Part shown: piece by piece, positions 25,901-32,934 of the stretch | Position numbering within the stretch: the first letter of the stretch is position 1 | Layout: each line of letters starts with the position of its first letter | Assembly: GCA_020638335.1 (NCBI GenBank) | Contig: JACKIT010000001.1 | Span: 62,001 to 126,000, forward strand | Direction: 5' to 3' | DNA from: Rhodospirillales bacterium | Lineage (GTDB): Bacteria > Pseudomonadota > Alphaproteobacteria > Micavibrionales > Micavibrionaceae | Length of the DNA stretch: 64,000 bases | Made by a program: the position numbers and the translations under genes | The notes under the pieces: model-generated | Told to the model about the DNA's origin: nothing | What the model saw: only the letters and a program-made list of their open reading frames with translations | Database searches by the model: none

Positions 25901-26369
25901 GGCAGGTGTGCTGCTCAAGAAGCAGGAGAAGATGTCGCAAAAAGGCAATAAATATGCGTTTTTGCAATTGTCTGACCCGACTGGAATTTTCGAGGTGACC
26001 CTGTTTTCCGAGATGCTGGTCGGCGCGCGGGACTATCTGGAGCCGGGAACAGCGCTTTTGCTGGAGGTTGAAGCGGAGCAACGCGAGGATCAAATTCGGT
26101 TCACCTGCACCCGAATCGCGCCGCTGGATGGAGCATTAGAGGGGAAAATCCGGGAGATTTCCATTCATATGGATAAGTCTGCGCCAATCCATAAGATTAA
26201 GGAATTCCTTGATAGTGAAGGGCAGGGGCAAGCGCTGATTAATCTTTATGTGTCGGTTGAGGGCGCGCGCGTGGTGAAAATGCGCCTGCCCGGGCGTTGG
26301 TCCCTCAGTCCGCAAGCGCGGAATATCATTCGTACGCAAGAAGGGATTACCGAGATATTGGAGGGGTAG
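22971..26369 (+). CDS. dnaE: DNA polymerase III alpha subunit
   Basis: Replicative DNA polymerase catalytic subunit. The 1132-residue protein has an N-terminal PHP domain (FIHLHVHSAYSLAEG), the polymerase active-site segment PGRGSGAGSVV followed by SMPDFDIDFCQDRR with two catalytic aspartates near residues 390-394, the helix-hairpin-helix region and a C-terminal OB fold (FQMAGVLLKKQEKMSQKGNKYAFLQLSDPTG). It is the essential DnaE1 form in length and in having the OB fold and tail, not the mutagenic DnaE2, and no imuA/imuB is near. ATG 22971 is used; GTG 22968 is the alternative. Confidence 0.97.
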   Translation: MSSFIHLHVHSAYSLAEGAIKVKDLVKRCVAEQMPAVAVTDSSNMFGAMEFAIEAAKAGVQPILGAQVLYGDAEHQLVLLVQSEQGYKNLCRLLSDAYMGGDAASKAVISKGELKEFSDGLICLSGGSKGPINDALFHKQTEKAEEEFLYLKECFVGRFYSEIQRHGWASEDATEEALIELSYKHDVPLVASNDCYFMDREAHEAHDALLCISEGRYVTEEDRRKVTSEHYFKSAKEMEKLFADLLEAVINTGVIAQRCSFLLEPISPILPAFDTHGGRSEFEELKAQSEAGLEWRLKNFAKGVDAKPYFERLEFELDIINEMGFPGYFLIVSDFIKWAKEQDIPVGPGRGSGAGSVVAWALKITDLDPLELDLLFERFLNPERVSMPDFDIDFCQDRREEVIHYVQQKYGRDRVAQIITFGKLQARAVVRDVGRVLQMPYGQVDRLAKLIPNNPTSPVTLQEALDQDPDLRLEIKKDESSVRLIEIALQLEGLYRHASTHAAGVVIGDRPLHELVPLYRDPRSDMPVTQFNMKYVEQAGLVKFDFLGLKTMTVVHKTLKLVEQQTGQKIDALEIPLDDKPTYEMMTQGATVGVFQLESAGMREVLRKMHPDRFGDIIALVSLYRPGPMDNIPTYISNKEGRTAPDYMHDKLQPFLEETYGIMVYQEQVQRAAQALAGYSLGGADLLRRAMGKKIKAEMDAQREMFVKGAKEHNGVPAAQANQIFDQIAAFAGYGFNKSHAAAYALIGYWTAWLKCHYPLQFMAASMTLDLGNTDKLSIFKQDLDRMGVELRQPDINQSNADFKVEGEGVRYALGALKGVGEAAMRTLVAERAEHGPYASIEDYASRLDYKSMNKRQLEGLAAAGGFDSLNPNRAQVFEGAEVILRHAHSLADERESGQVSLFGGPEEVGGLGMPELPKIEPWDQLEQLGREFKAVGFYLSAHPLDSRQQQFENLKISSYATVEAVLQELPASRFQMAGVLLKKQEKMSQKGNKYAFLQLSDPTGIFEVTLFSEMLVGARDYLEPGTALLLEVEAEQREDQIRFTCTRIAPLDGALEGKIREISIHMDKSAPIHKIKEFLDSEGQGQALINLYVSVEGARVVKMRLPGRWSLSPQARNIIRTQEGITEILEG

Positions 26370-26403
26370 ATTTAAGGTAATGTGTTTCAATTGAAATCGA
26401 GCA

Positions 26404-26486
26404 CCCCCACCCAGCTTTGGCTAAGCTCATTATATTCGCTAAGCCTGCGCATCCCTCCCCCTCAAGGGGGAGGGCAAGGGTGGGGG
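26404..26486. repeat. Palindromic repeat related to the core of the MITE near eno
   Basis: The ends are inverted copies (CCCCCACCC at 26404, GGGTGGGGG at 26478), and inside is a second palindrome CCTCCCCCTCAAGGGGGAGG. In reverse complement the block aligns over about 80 bp with the core of the element at 61485-61628, including GGATG and AGCTGGGTGGGGG, but lacks that element's outer terminal repeats. It lies between dnaE and the rpsB promoter and could also terminate dnaE transcription. The rest of the 309-bp gap (26370-26678) holds the promoter and leader listed next. Confidence 0.85.
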
Positions 26487-26508
26487 ACTTCGCTACATTA
26501 AAAATGAC

Positions 26509-26537
26509 TTGCAACAGGCTGTGAACTTGCGTATAAA
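26509..26537 (+). promoter_or_regulatory. Sigma70-type promoter of the rpsB operon
   Basis: TTGCAA (26509-26514) and TATAAA (26532-26537) are separated by 17 bp, the best promoter match in the gap. Transcription would begin about 26544 and leave a leader of about 135 bases before rpsB. Confidence 0.7.
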
Positions 26538-26600
26538 TCCGCCATCACAAGCAGAATGAACCCCCGCCTGCGCGGAGGCTGCGTTTCGCTTGAATTCACA

Positions 26601-26644
26601 TGCAGGTTCCTTAACCAGTGTGCCGAGAGGTGCCAAGGCCTGCA
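26601..26644 (+). promoter_or_regulatory. Hairpin in the rpsB mRNA leader
   Basis: TGCAGG (26601) pairs with CCTGCA (26639), and after two unpaired bases CCTT (26609) pairs with AAGG (26635), giving a ten-pair stem ending 34 bases before the rpsB start. rpsB leaders in other bacteria bind S2 for autoregulation; whether this does is inference. A smaller GCCT/AGGC hairpin lies just upstream at about 26568-26581. Confidence 0.45.
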
Positions 26645-26678
26645 GAGGACATAACTGGAACTAGAAAGGACTATCGCT

Positions 26679-27602
26679 ATGGCTATGCCTGAATTCACTA
26701 TGCGTCAACTGCTCGAAGCTGGCGTTCACTTTGGTCACCACACACGTCGCTGGAACCCGAAAATGCGCGAATATATCTTCGGCGTACGGAACGGTGTTCA
26801 CATTATTGACCTTCAACAAACAACCCCTTTGCTTAATGAGGCGTTGAAAGCTGTTCGTGACATTGTTGCGAACGGGGGGCGCGTTTTGTTTGTCGGGACG
26901 AAGCGTCAGGCGCGTGACAAGATTGCTGAAAGCGCCAAGCGTTGTGGCCAGTTTTATGTCAATCACCGTTGGCTCGGCGGAATGATGACCAACTGGCAGA
27001 CTATTACCGGTTCTATCAACCGTCTGCGTGAAGTGCAGGACATTCTTGGCAGCAATGAGCAGCGTGCGGGACGTACCAAGAAAGAGATTTTGATGTTGAC
27101 GCGCGAGCGTGACAAGCTGGAGCTGTCTTTGGGCGGAATTAAGGATATGGGCGGGCAGCCTGATGCCTTGTTCATTTTGGATGTGACGATGGAAGACATC
27201 GCGGTTAAAGAAGCCAATAAACTGGGCATTCCTGTGTTTGGCGTTGTGGATATCAATGCGGATCCTGCCGGGGTGGATTACATTATTCCGGCAATGACGA
27301 TGCTTTGCGAGCGATTGATCTTTATTGTGATTTGATTGCGGATGCAGTTTTGGACGGTCTTCAGGCCGAATTGGCTTCGGTGGTAAGGATCCGGCGCTGC
27401 TGAGGACGTTCAGGTTAAATTGCCGAAAAAGGTTAAGGATAAAGAGCCTGAGGCTTTGACACCGGGCGAGCAAGCCAAGCTGGATGCGGAAAAGAAAAAA
27501 GAAGCCTGCGCTGAAAAAGACTCTAAAGCCGAAGTGGTCAAGGCTGATGAGCCTGCTAATGAAGAGAGGCGGAAGAAAAGCCAAGAAGCAAGCTTCGCTT
27601 AA
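26679..27602 (+). CDS. rpsB: 30S ribosomal protein S2 (3' part frameshifted in this sequence)
   Basis: Small-subunit ribosomal protein needed for S1 binding. From ATG 26679 the frame is normal for about 207 residues (FTMRQLLEAGVHFGHHTRRWNPKM, then ADPAGVDYIIP). At about 27290 the expected PGNDDALRAIDLYCDLIADAVLDGL continues in another frame, because CCGGCAATG appears to lack one G of CCGGGCAATG; uncorrected, the frame stops at 27335. A second shift near 27385-27395 brings back a long Lys/Glu-rich tail (KKVKDKEPEALTPGEQAKLD) ending at 27602; such C-terminal tails are usual in alphaproteobacterial S2. The gene is essential, so I read the shifts as sequence errors. It follows a promoter and structured leader and heads the rpsB-tsf-pyrH-frr operon. 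Confidence 0.9.
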
Positions 27603-27653
27603 TCTTTTTGAGATAATACTTTAAATCTGAATATACAAAGGAAGGACGTTAAG

Positions 27654-28555
27654 ATGTCTGAGATTACTGCTGCAAAGTAAAGGAACTCCGTGAGAAAACC
27701 GGTGCTGGCATGATGGATGCCGAAAGCCCTGACTGAAGCCGGTGGCGACATGGAAGCGGCTATGGAAGAGCTTCGTAAAAAGGGATGGCGAAGGCCGATA
27801 AGAAATCTTCTCGCACAGCGGCGGAAGGTCTGGTCGCTGTCGTAACCGATGGTACAAAAGGTGCGGTGATTGAGCTTAATGCTGAAACCGATTTTGTAAG
27901 CCGGAATGAGGAGTTTCAGGCTTTTGTTAAAAAGTGGCTGAAAAGCGCTTGATGTTAAAATGTCGAGGCTTTGGCGGTATCCATTTCGGCGGTAAGTCTG
28001 TGAAAGACGCCCTGACGGATCTGATTGCCAAGATTGGTGAAACATGGCGTTGCGCCGTTCGGAGAAGCTGGAAGTTAGCAATGGCGCGATCGTGTCTTAT
28101 GTGCATGGCGCTTTGGCTGATGGTTTGGTAAAATTGGCGTGTTGGTGGCTCTGGAATCAGATGCGTCTGCTGATGTACTTGAGCCGTTTGGCAGGTTGCG
28201 ATGCATGTAGCCGCTGCGTTTCCTAAATATCTGGATCGCGATTCCGTGGATACGACTGAAATGGAAAAGAGCGTGCGTTTTTGGTTGAGCAGGCTATGGC
28301 CGAAGGCAAGCCTCAGGACATAGCTGAGAAAATGGTTGAAGGTCGCATGCGCAAATATTTCGAGGAGATCTGTTTGCTGGACCAGAAATCCGTTATTGAT
28401 GGCGAAACCAAAATCGCCGATGTGATCGCGAATGCAGCAAAAGAGGCTGGCAGTGAGATTAAGCTCACTGCCTTTGCGCGTTTCAGCTCGGTGAAGGCAT
28501 TGAGAAGGAAGAAGAAGATTTCGCAGCGGAAGTTGCGAAAGCTGCGAACGGCTAA
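27654..28555 (+). pseudogene. tsf: Elongation factor Ts, frameshifted in this sequence (probably base errors)
   Basis: Nucleotide exchange factor for EF-Tu. The start ATG 27654 follows AAAGGAAGGA. Piecing the frames together gives MSEITAAK, then KELREKTGAGMMDA, KALTEAGGDMEAAMEELRKKG, TAAEGLVAVVTDGTKGAVIELNAETDFVSRNEEFQAFV, further on EKSVRFLVEQAMAEGKPQDIAEKMVEGRMRKYFEE, and the end FAAEVAKAANG with a stop at 28553-28555. At least six single-base indels break it, for example GCAAAGTAA where GCAAAAGTAA is expected and AAGGGATGG for AAGGGGATGG. The total length of about 300 codons is right, so nothing large is missing. Essential; real loss is very unlikely. Confidence 0.9.
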
Positions 28556-28651
28556 TAAGCGAGAAAATTTAATATTTTATGACAGCCGCGTTGCAAAAGC
28601 ATGCGGCTGTTATTACATGGAACAGTTTTGCAAAAATTAGGACCTAAGCTC

Positions 28652-29372
28652 ATGAATGCTCAAACCGCCAAAGATAACATGAAGAATTACAAGCGCATCA
28701 TGCTTAAGATGTCCGGCGAAGTCCTGATGGGTGAAGGGGAATATGGGCTCGATCGGAGACCGTTAAGCGGTTGCCGAGGATATTAAAGAGGTTGTTGATA
28801 AAGGCATTGAAGTTTGTGTTGTGGTGGGCGCGGTAATATTTTTCGTGGCGTTGCGGGTGCAGCCGAAGGGATGGACCGGACGACGGCTGATTATATGGGG
28901 ATGTTGGGGATTGTGATCAATGCGCTGGCTTTGCAAAATGCCCTGGAAAATCTTGGTTGCAGACTCGTGTGCAATCTGCTATTCGCATGGATTCAATCTG
29001 TGAGCCTTATATTCGTCGGCGTGCGGTCCGTCATATGGAAAAGGACGAGTGGTTATTTTGCTGCGGGACAGGTAATCCGTATTTTACAACCGATACTGCC
29101 GGGCGTTGCGGGCGACGGAATGGATTGTGATGCCATCTTTAAAGGCACCAAGGTTGACGGGGTTTATTCCGCCGATCCTGAGAAGGATCCGACGGCTGAG
29201 CATTATGCGCATATCAATTTTATGGATGTGCTGACCAGGATTTGAAGGTTATGGATGCAACGGCGATTCGCTGGCGGAAAACAATATTCCGATCATCGTG
29301 TTTTCTGAAAGAGAAGGTAATTTTGCCAAGGCGGTGGCTTCTGAAGGCACGTTCACAATCGTTACCAATTAA
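28652..29372 (+). pseudogene. pyrH: UMP kinase, frameshifted in this sequence (probably base errors)
   Basis: Phosphorylates UMP to UDP for pyrimidine nucleotide synthesis. From ATG 28652 the pieces read YKRIMLKMSGEVLMGEGEYGLD, GNIFRGVAGAAEGMDRTTADYMGMLGIVINALALQNALE, EPYIRRRAVRHMEK, DAIFKGTKVDGVYSADPEKDPTAEHY and FSEREGNFAKAVASEGTFTIVTN with a stop at 29370-29372. These are the amino-acid-kinase motifs of PyrH in the right order and at the right total length (about 240 codons). Several single-base shifts, mostly in runs of G or A, interrupt it. It is in the conserved place between tsf and frr. Confidence 0.9.
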
Positions 29373-29394
29373 GAATAACAAAGGGGTTATTGTC

Positions 29395-29938
29395 ATGACT
29401 TACGATAAAAACGAAATTAAGCGCCGGATGGATGGTGCGATCGATAATTTGGCCAAAGAGTTTGGTGGATTGCGCACTGGCCGTGCATCGGTAAGTTGCT
29501 TTGATCCTGTGGTGGTAGAGGTTTACGGCTCTAAAATGCCGCTTAATCAGCTTGGCACTGTGAGCGTGCCTGAGCCGCGCATGCTCAGTGTACAGATTTG
29601 GGATGCGGGGAATGTTAAAGCGGCTGAAAAAGGCTATTCGCGATGCGGGACTGGGGCTAAACCCGATGCCGGAGGGTAACAATATCCGCATTCCGATTCC
29701 CGATCTTAATGAGGAACGCCGTAGTGAACTGACCAAGATTGCGGGAAATACGCTGAAAATACACGGATTTCCGTGCGTAATGTGCGAAGGACGGTATGGA
29801 TACGGTGAAGAAGGATGATCTTCCAGAAGATGAGGAAAAGCGTTTGCAGGATGAAGTGCAGAAACTTTACTGACGAAGCAATCAAGAAGATTGATACGAT
29901 GCTTGCAGATAAAGAAAAAAGACATTATGACAGTTTAG
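29395..29938 (+). pseudogene. frr: Ribosome recycling factor, frameshifted in this sequence (probably base errors)
   Basis: Splits post-termination ribosomes with EF-G. From ATG 29395 the pieces read MDGAIDNLAKEFGGLRTGRAS, PVVVEVYGSKMPLNQLGTVSVPEPRMLSVQIWD, AIRDAGLGLNPMPEGNNIRIPIPDLNEERRSELTKIA and, after further shifts, LPEDEEKRLQDEVQKL, DEAIKKIDTMLADKEK and a stop at 29936-29938. That is a full-length RRF (about 185 residues) with all its segments in order. The shifts sit in short homopolymers. The stop lies two bases before an array of an 8-bp repeat. Confidence 0.88.
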
Positions 29939-29939
29939 A

Positions 29940-29971
29940 TGATTAGTTGATTGGAATATTGGATGATTGGA
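29940..29971. repeat. Left array of an 8-bp repeat bounding the four-helix-bundle gene
   Basis: Four tandem octamers: TGATTAGT, TGATTGGA, ATATTGGA, TGATTGGA. They are the reverse complement of the TCCAATCA units at 30370-30406, so the two arrays face each other around one small gene. The array starts immediately after the frr stop codon. Confidence 0.85.
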
Positions 29972-29978
29972 AATGTGC

Positions 29979-30354
29979 ATGAAAACAGTTTGGCCGTGTC
30001 ACCCGGACATTTGAGGATTTGGATGTATGGCAAAAGGCATTCTCCGTTTCTGTAGATGTTCATAAGGCAACACTTGCATTTCAAAGGAAGAGCAATACGC
30101 ATTGGCGGGACAAACGGCGCCGTGCGAGCAAGGGGTTTGTGCAAATATTGCAGAAGGTTTTGCAAAGCAAAAAGCATCAAAGGCGGAGTTTAAAAAGATT
30201 TCTGCAAATAGCTCTGGGCTCTGCAAATGAAATGCTGGTCTGGATTCGATATTGTGAAGCTTTGGGATATGTAGACAATAACATGATACACGTCTGGAAA
30301 AGTGATTACGATATTATATGTAGAATGCTAAACGCCCTTTATCTAAAAAGCTAG
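29979..30354 (+). pseudogene. Four-helix-bundle protein (23S-rRNA-IVP family), frameshifted in this sequence
   Basis: Pieces from different frames read RTFEDLDVWQKAFSVSVDVHK, then an ALAGQTRRASKGVCANIAEGFAK-like stretch, and an intact end FLQIALGSANEMLVWIRYCEALGYVDNNM followed by a helix to the stop at 30354. This is the family of the protein encoded in 23S rRNA intervening sequences, related in fold to the Avd accessory protein of diversity-generating retroelements; its molecular role is unknown. No rRNA, reverse transcriptase or variable repeat is nearby. It interrupts the normally adjacent frr and uppS and is bounded on each side by inverted arrays of an 8-bp repeat. The likely ATG is 29979, one or two indels out of frame. 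The frameshifts belong to the same error-rich stretch as its neighbours, so the gene may be intact. Confidence 0.8.
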
Positions 30355-30357
30355 ATT

Positions 30358-31098
30358 ATGTCTCAATTATCCAATCATCCAATCATCCAATCATCCAATC
30401 ATCCAAACCACGTGGCGATCATTATGGATGGTAATGGCCGTTGGGCGCAGACGCGTGGCTTGCCGCGTAGCGCCGGGCCAAGCAGGGCGCTGAAAGTGCG
30501 CGTCGGGTTGTGAAGGCGGCGATGGATCTGGGTATAAATATCTGACGTTGTTCGGGTTTCTTCTGAAAACTGGAGTCGGCCTGATGGTGAGATTAAGGAT
30601 TTGATGAATCGCTGCGCTATTATTTGCGTTCAGAAATGGCGGAGTTGCATAAGAATGGTGCACGGCTGCGGGTTATAGGCGATCGTCATGCGCTTGACGA
30701 TGATATTGTGCGGATGATTGAACATGCGGAAGAGCTGACTGAAGGCAATAGCGCTATTACGGTGGTGATGGCGCTCAATTATGGCGGGCGTAATGATATT
30801 TTGCATGCGGCGCAGCGCCTGCACAATGCGCATTTGGGGCAAAAGCTGTCCTTGAAACTGTCGAAGCGCAATTCCCCGGTTTTTGATGACGGAAGGGGTT
30901 CCTGATCCTGATTTATTGATCCGTACCAGCGGTGAACAACGCATCAGCAACTTCCTGTTGTGGCAATGCGCTTATAGCGAGATGGTTTTTAGCGAGACGT
31001 TATGGCCGGATTTTGACAAGGGTGCTTTGGAAGAGGCTTTGGCTATTTATGCGGGGCGAGATCGGCGCTTTGGTGCGGTAACGCAGATTGAGAGGTGA
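30358..31098 (+). pseudogene. uppS: Undecaprenyl diphosphate synthase, frameshifted in this sequence (probably base errors)
   Basis: Makes the C55 lipid carrier for cell-wall synthesis from isopentenyl diphosphate. The catalytic start HVAIIMDGNGRWAQTRGLPR is intact. Later pieces are SRPDGEIKDLMN, YYLRSEMAELHKNGARLRVIGDRHALDDDIVRMIEHAEELT, ITVVMALNYGGRNDILHAAQRL, then PDPDLLIRTSGEQRISNFLLWQCAYSEMVFSETLWPDFD to the stop at 31096-31098. Total length is normal; several single-base indels break it between about 30480 and 30880. The 16 residues before HVAIIMDGNG come from ATG 30358 and the repeat array and have no counterpart in the family, so the repeat has replaced the native start region. An alternative native start is not visible. 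The stop overlaps cdsA. Confidence 0.88.
30370..30406. repeat. Right array of the 8-bp repeat, inside the uppS coding sequence
   Basis: Four perfect tandem TCCAATCA units and a partial fifth, inverted relative to the array at 29940-29971. They lie 10 bases after the uppS ATG and are translated in frame as SNHPIIQSSNHPN. As the unit is 8 bp, a change in unit number would shift the frame between this ATG and the body of uppS. Confidence 0.88.
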
Positions 31099-31790
31099 TG
31101 GCGATGGGCCGGTTTAACCTGAAAGCCTTGCAGGAACGCGCTATTTCGGCTGCTATCCTTATTCCGGTTGTTCTTTTTGCTGTTATTTGGGGCGGCATTC
31201 CGTTTTACATTATGATTGCGTTGTTGGCAGCTATTTCCGCTTATGAGTGGATTTCTATGGTACGTAAAATCGATGATACTGCGCTGCATGTTTTATGGGG
31301 ACTGGTTTATCTCGCAGTTGGTTTTTTGTGCTGTATTGTTATTCGCGAGGAGCAATCTTTGAATGCGGCGATCTTGTTTGTGATTATGGTCTGGGCAGCA
31401 GATATAGGAGCTTATTTTTCGGGCAAGTATTTTGGCGGAGCGAAGCTGGCACCGCTGATTAGCCCGAACAAGACTTGGGCCGGGCTGGGCGGAGCGTGTG
31501 ATTCTGCCGGACTGGTAGCGGTTCTGTATTATCTAGGGGTGATCGCCTTTAGCTTTGAAGCGGTGTTCTCGTGGATGGCGTTGATTTTTATGTTTTTTGT
31601 CGGCGTTATGATTGCCATTGTTTCGCAAGGGGGCGATTTGCTGATTTCTTTTATGAAGCGTAAGGCGGGTGTAAAAGATACGGGAGCTTTGATTCCCGGG
31701 CATGGTGGATTGCTTGACCGGATTGATTCTCTGCTGTTGGCGGCGCCGGTGTTTTTTGTGTTAACTTCCTTTTTCTCCTTTAATTTATAG
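31098..31790 (+). CDS. cdsA: Phosphatidate cytidylyltransferase
   Basis: Makes CDP-diacylglycerol from phosphatidate and CTP in the inner membrane, the branch point of phospholipid synthesis. The 230-residue protein has about six helices and the family signature SFMKRKAGVKDTGALIPGHGGLLDRIDSL at residues about 187-215. ATG 31098 overlaps the uppS TGA by one base; GTG 31095 and ATG 31104 are alternatives. It is shorter than E. coli CdsA but usual for the class. This is the first gene after the indel-rich stretch that reads without a break. Confidence 0.94.
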   Translation: MAMGRFNLKALQERAISAAILIPVVLFAVIWGGIPFYIMIALLAAISAYEWISMVRKIDDTALHVLWGLVYLAVGFLCCIVIREEQSLNAAILFVIMVWAADIGAYFSGKYFGGAKLAPLISPNKTWAGLGGACDSAGLVAVLYYLGVIAFSFEAVFSWMALIFMFFVGVMIAIVSQGGDLLISFMKRKAGVKDTGALIPGHGGLLDRIDSLLLAAPVFFVLTSFFSFNL

Positions 31791-31799
31791 GCCGGGACA

Positions 31800-32933
31800 T
31801 TGAAAAAACGTGTTTCAATCCTTGGAGCGACCGGTTCGATTGGGCAGAGTTGCGCCGATGTGATTGCGTCCGCGCCTGACGCGTTTGAGGTTTGTACCGT
31901 GACGGCGCATGAGAATGAGGATGCGCTTGAGGCTGTGGCGCGGCGCCTGAAGGCCCGGCGCACGGTTTTATCCTCGCGCGATGGCCGGGAAGCTTTGGAG
32001 CAGGCCGTCCAGCCCGATACCGATCTTACCGTAGCAGCGATTTCGGGTATTGCGGGGCTTAGACCCTTGATGCATGCGATTAAAAATTCAAAAGCTGTGG
32101 CGATTGCGAATAAGGAGCCGCTCGTGGCGGCGGGGGCGTTGGTGAAGGCAGCGGCGGTAGAATATGATACGCAAATTCTGCCGATTGATAGTGAGCATAA
32201 TGCAGTGTTTCAGGTTTTTAATCCTGCGCAGCGTGCGGGTATTCGTCGGATTATCCTAACCGCTTCGGGCGGGCCGTTTCGTACGTGGAGTCTTGACGAG
32301 ATTAAAAAAGCGACGCCTGAGCAAGCGGTGGCGCATCCGAATTGGGATATGGGCGCGAAAATCTCGGTGGATAGTGCCAGCATGATGAATAAAGCTTTAG
32401 AGGTGATTGAGGCGCATGTATTGTTTGATATGCCTGCAGAGCAAATTGATGTGTTGATTCATCCACAATCTGTGGTGCATTCGATGGTTGAATATGCTGA
32501 TGGCTCTATTCTGGCGCAGATGGGAGCGAGCGATATGCGTACGCCAATTGCTTATGCTTTGGCTTGGCCCGGAAGGATGAACACGCCGGGGCAGCGTCTT
32601 GATTTGGCTAAAATGGCGGGGCTTAATTTTGAGACGCCAGATTGGGAGCGTTTTCCGGCGCTGCGGTTGGCTTATGAATGCTTGCAAAAGGGGCCGATGG
32701 CTTGTCTTACCCTGAATGCGGCGAATGAAGTGGCGGTGGCGGCGTTTTTAGCTGGTAAAATCACTTTTCCCGATATTTTATGCACTATAAAGTTCGCATT
32801 AGGCCAAGAGCCTGATATAAGTTTGGATACGATTGATTCCGTTGAAAAGGCGGATGGGATTGTTCGTGCGCGTGTTTCGACCTATATCAAGGACGAACTC
32901 TCGCCCTCGATGATGAAAGTGAAAGCTGTTTAA
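31800..32933 (+). CDS. dxr: 1-deoxy-D-xylulose 5-phosphate reductoisomerase
   Basis: Second step of the MEP isoprenoid pathway: converts DXP to MEP using NADPH. It feeds the pathway that ends in UppS. The 377-residue protein has the Rossmann motif ILGATGSIGQS, the metal-binding segment LPIDSEHNAVFQ and the substrate region DSASMMNKALEVIEAH. The segment usually read ANKESLV is ANKEPLV here; a proline at that place is uncommon in what I know of the family. The start is TTG 31800; no ATG fits. It is two bases from rseP. Confidence 0.95.
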   Translation: MKKRVSILGATGSIGQSCADVIASAPDAFEVCTVTAHENEDALEAVARRLKARRTVLSSRDGREALEQAVQPDTDLTVAAISGIAGLRPLMHAIKNSKAVAIANKEPLVAAGALVKAAAVEYDTQILPIDSEHNAVFQVFNPAQRAGIRRIILTASGGPFRTWSLDEIKKATPEQAVAHPNWDMGAKISVDSASMMNKALEVIEAHVLFDMPAEQIDVLIHPQSVVHSMVEYADGSILAQMGASDMRTPIAYALAWPGRMNTPGQRLDLAKMAGLNFETPDWERFPALRLAYECLQKGPMACLTLNAANEVAVAAFLAGKITFPDILCTIKFALGQEPDISLDTIDSVEKADGIVRARVSTYIKDELSPSMMKVKAV

Positions 32934-32934
32934 T

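Noticed and set aside
22971..26369. DnaE2 of an SOS mutasome
   Set aside because: The protein has the OB fold and length of replicative DnaE1 and lies in the conserved lolD-dnaE position without imuA or imuB.
26487..26678. A tRNA or small RNA gene in the rpsB leader
   Set aside because: The hairpin at 26601-26644 has no cloverleaf, no T-loop or anticodon arm, and sits at leader distance from a promoter and rpsB.
29979..30354. A 23S rRNA intervening sequence
   Set aside because: The gene is of that protein family, but no rRNA sequence surrounds it; the neighbours are frr and uppS.
29979..30406. Diversity-generating retroelement, because the four-helix-bundle protein resembles Avd
   Set aside because: No reverse transcriptase, template repeat or variable repeat is present within reach; the repeats are simple 8-bp units.
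30370..30406. CRISPR or iteron array upstream of uppS
   Set aside because: The units are 8 bp without spacers and lie within a coding sequence; no replication gene is associated.
27288..30880. True pseudogenisation of tsf, pyrH, frr and uppS
   Set aside because: All are essential, lengths and residue order are complete, and the defects are single-base indels mostly in homopolymers confined to one patch; sequence error explains it better.
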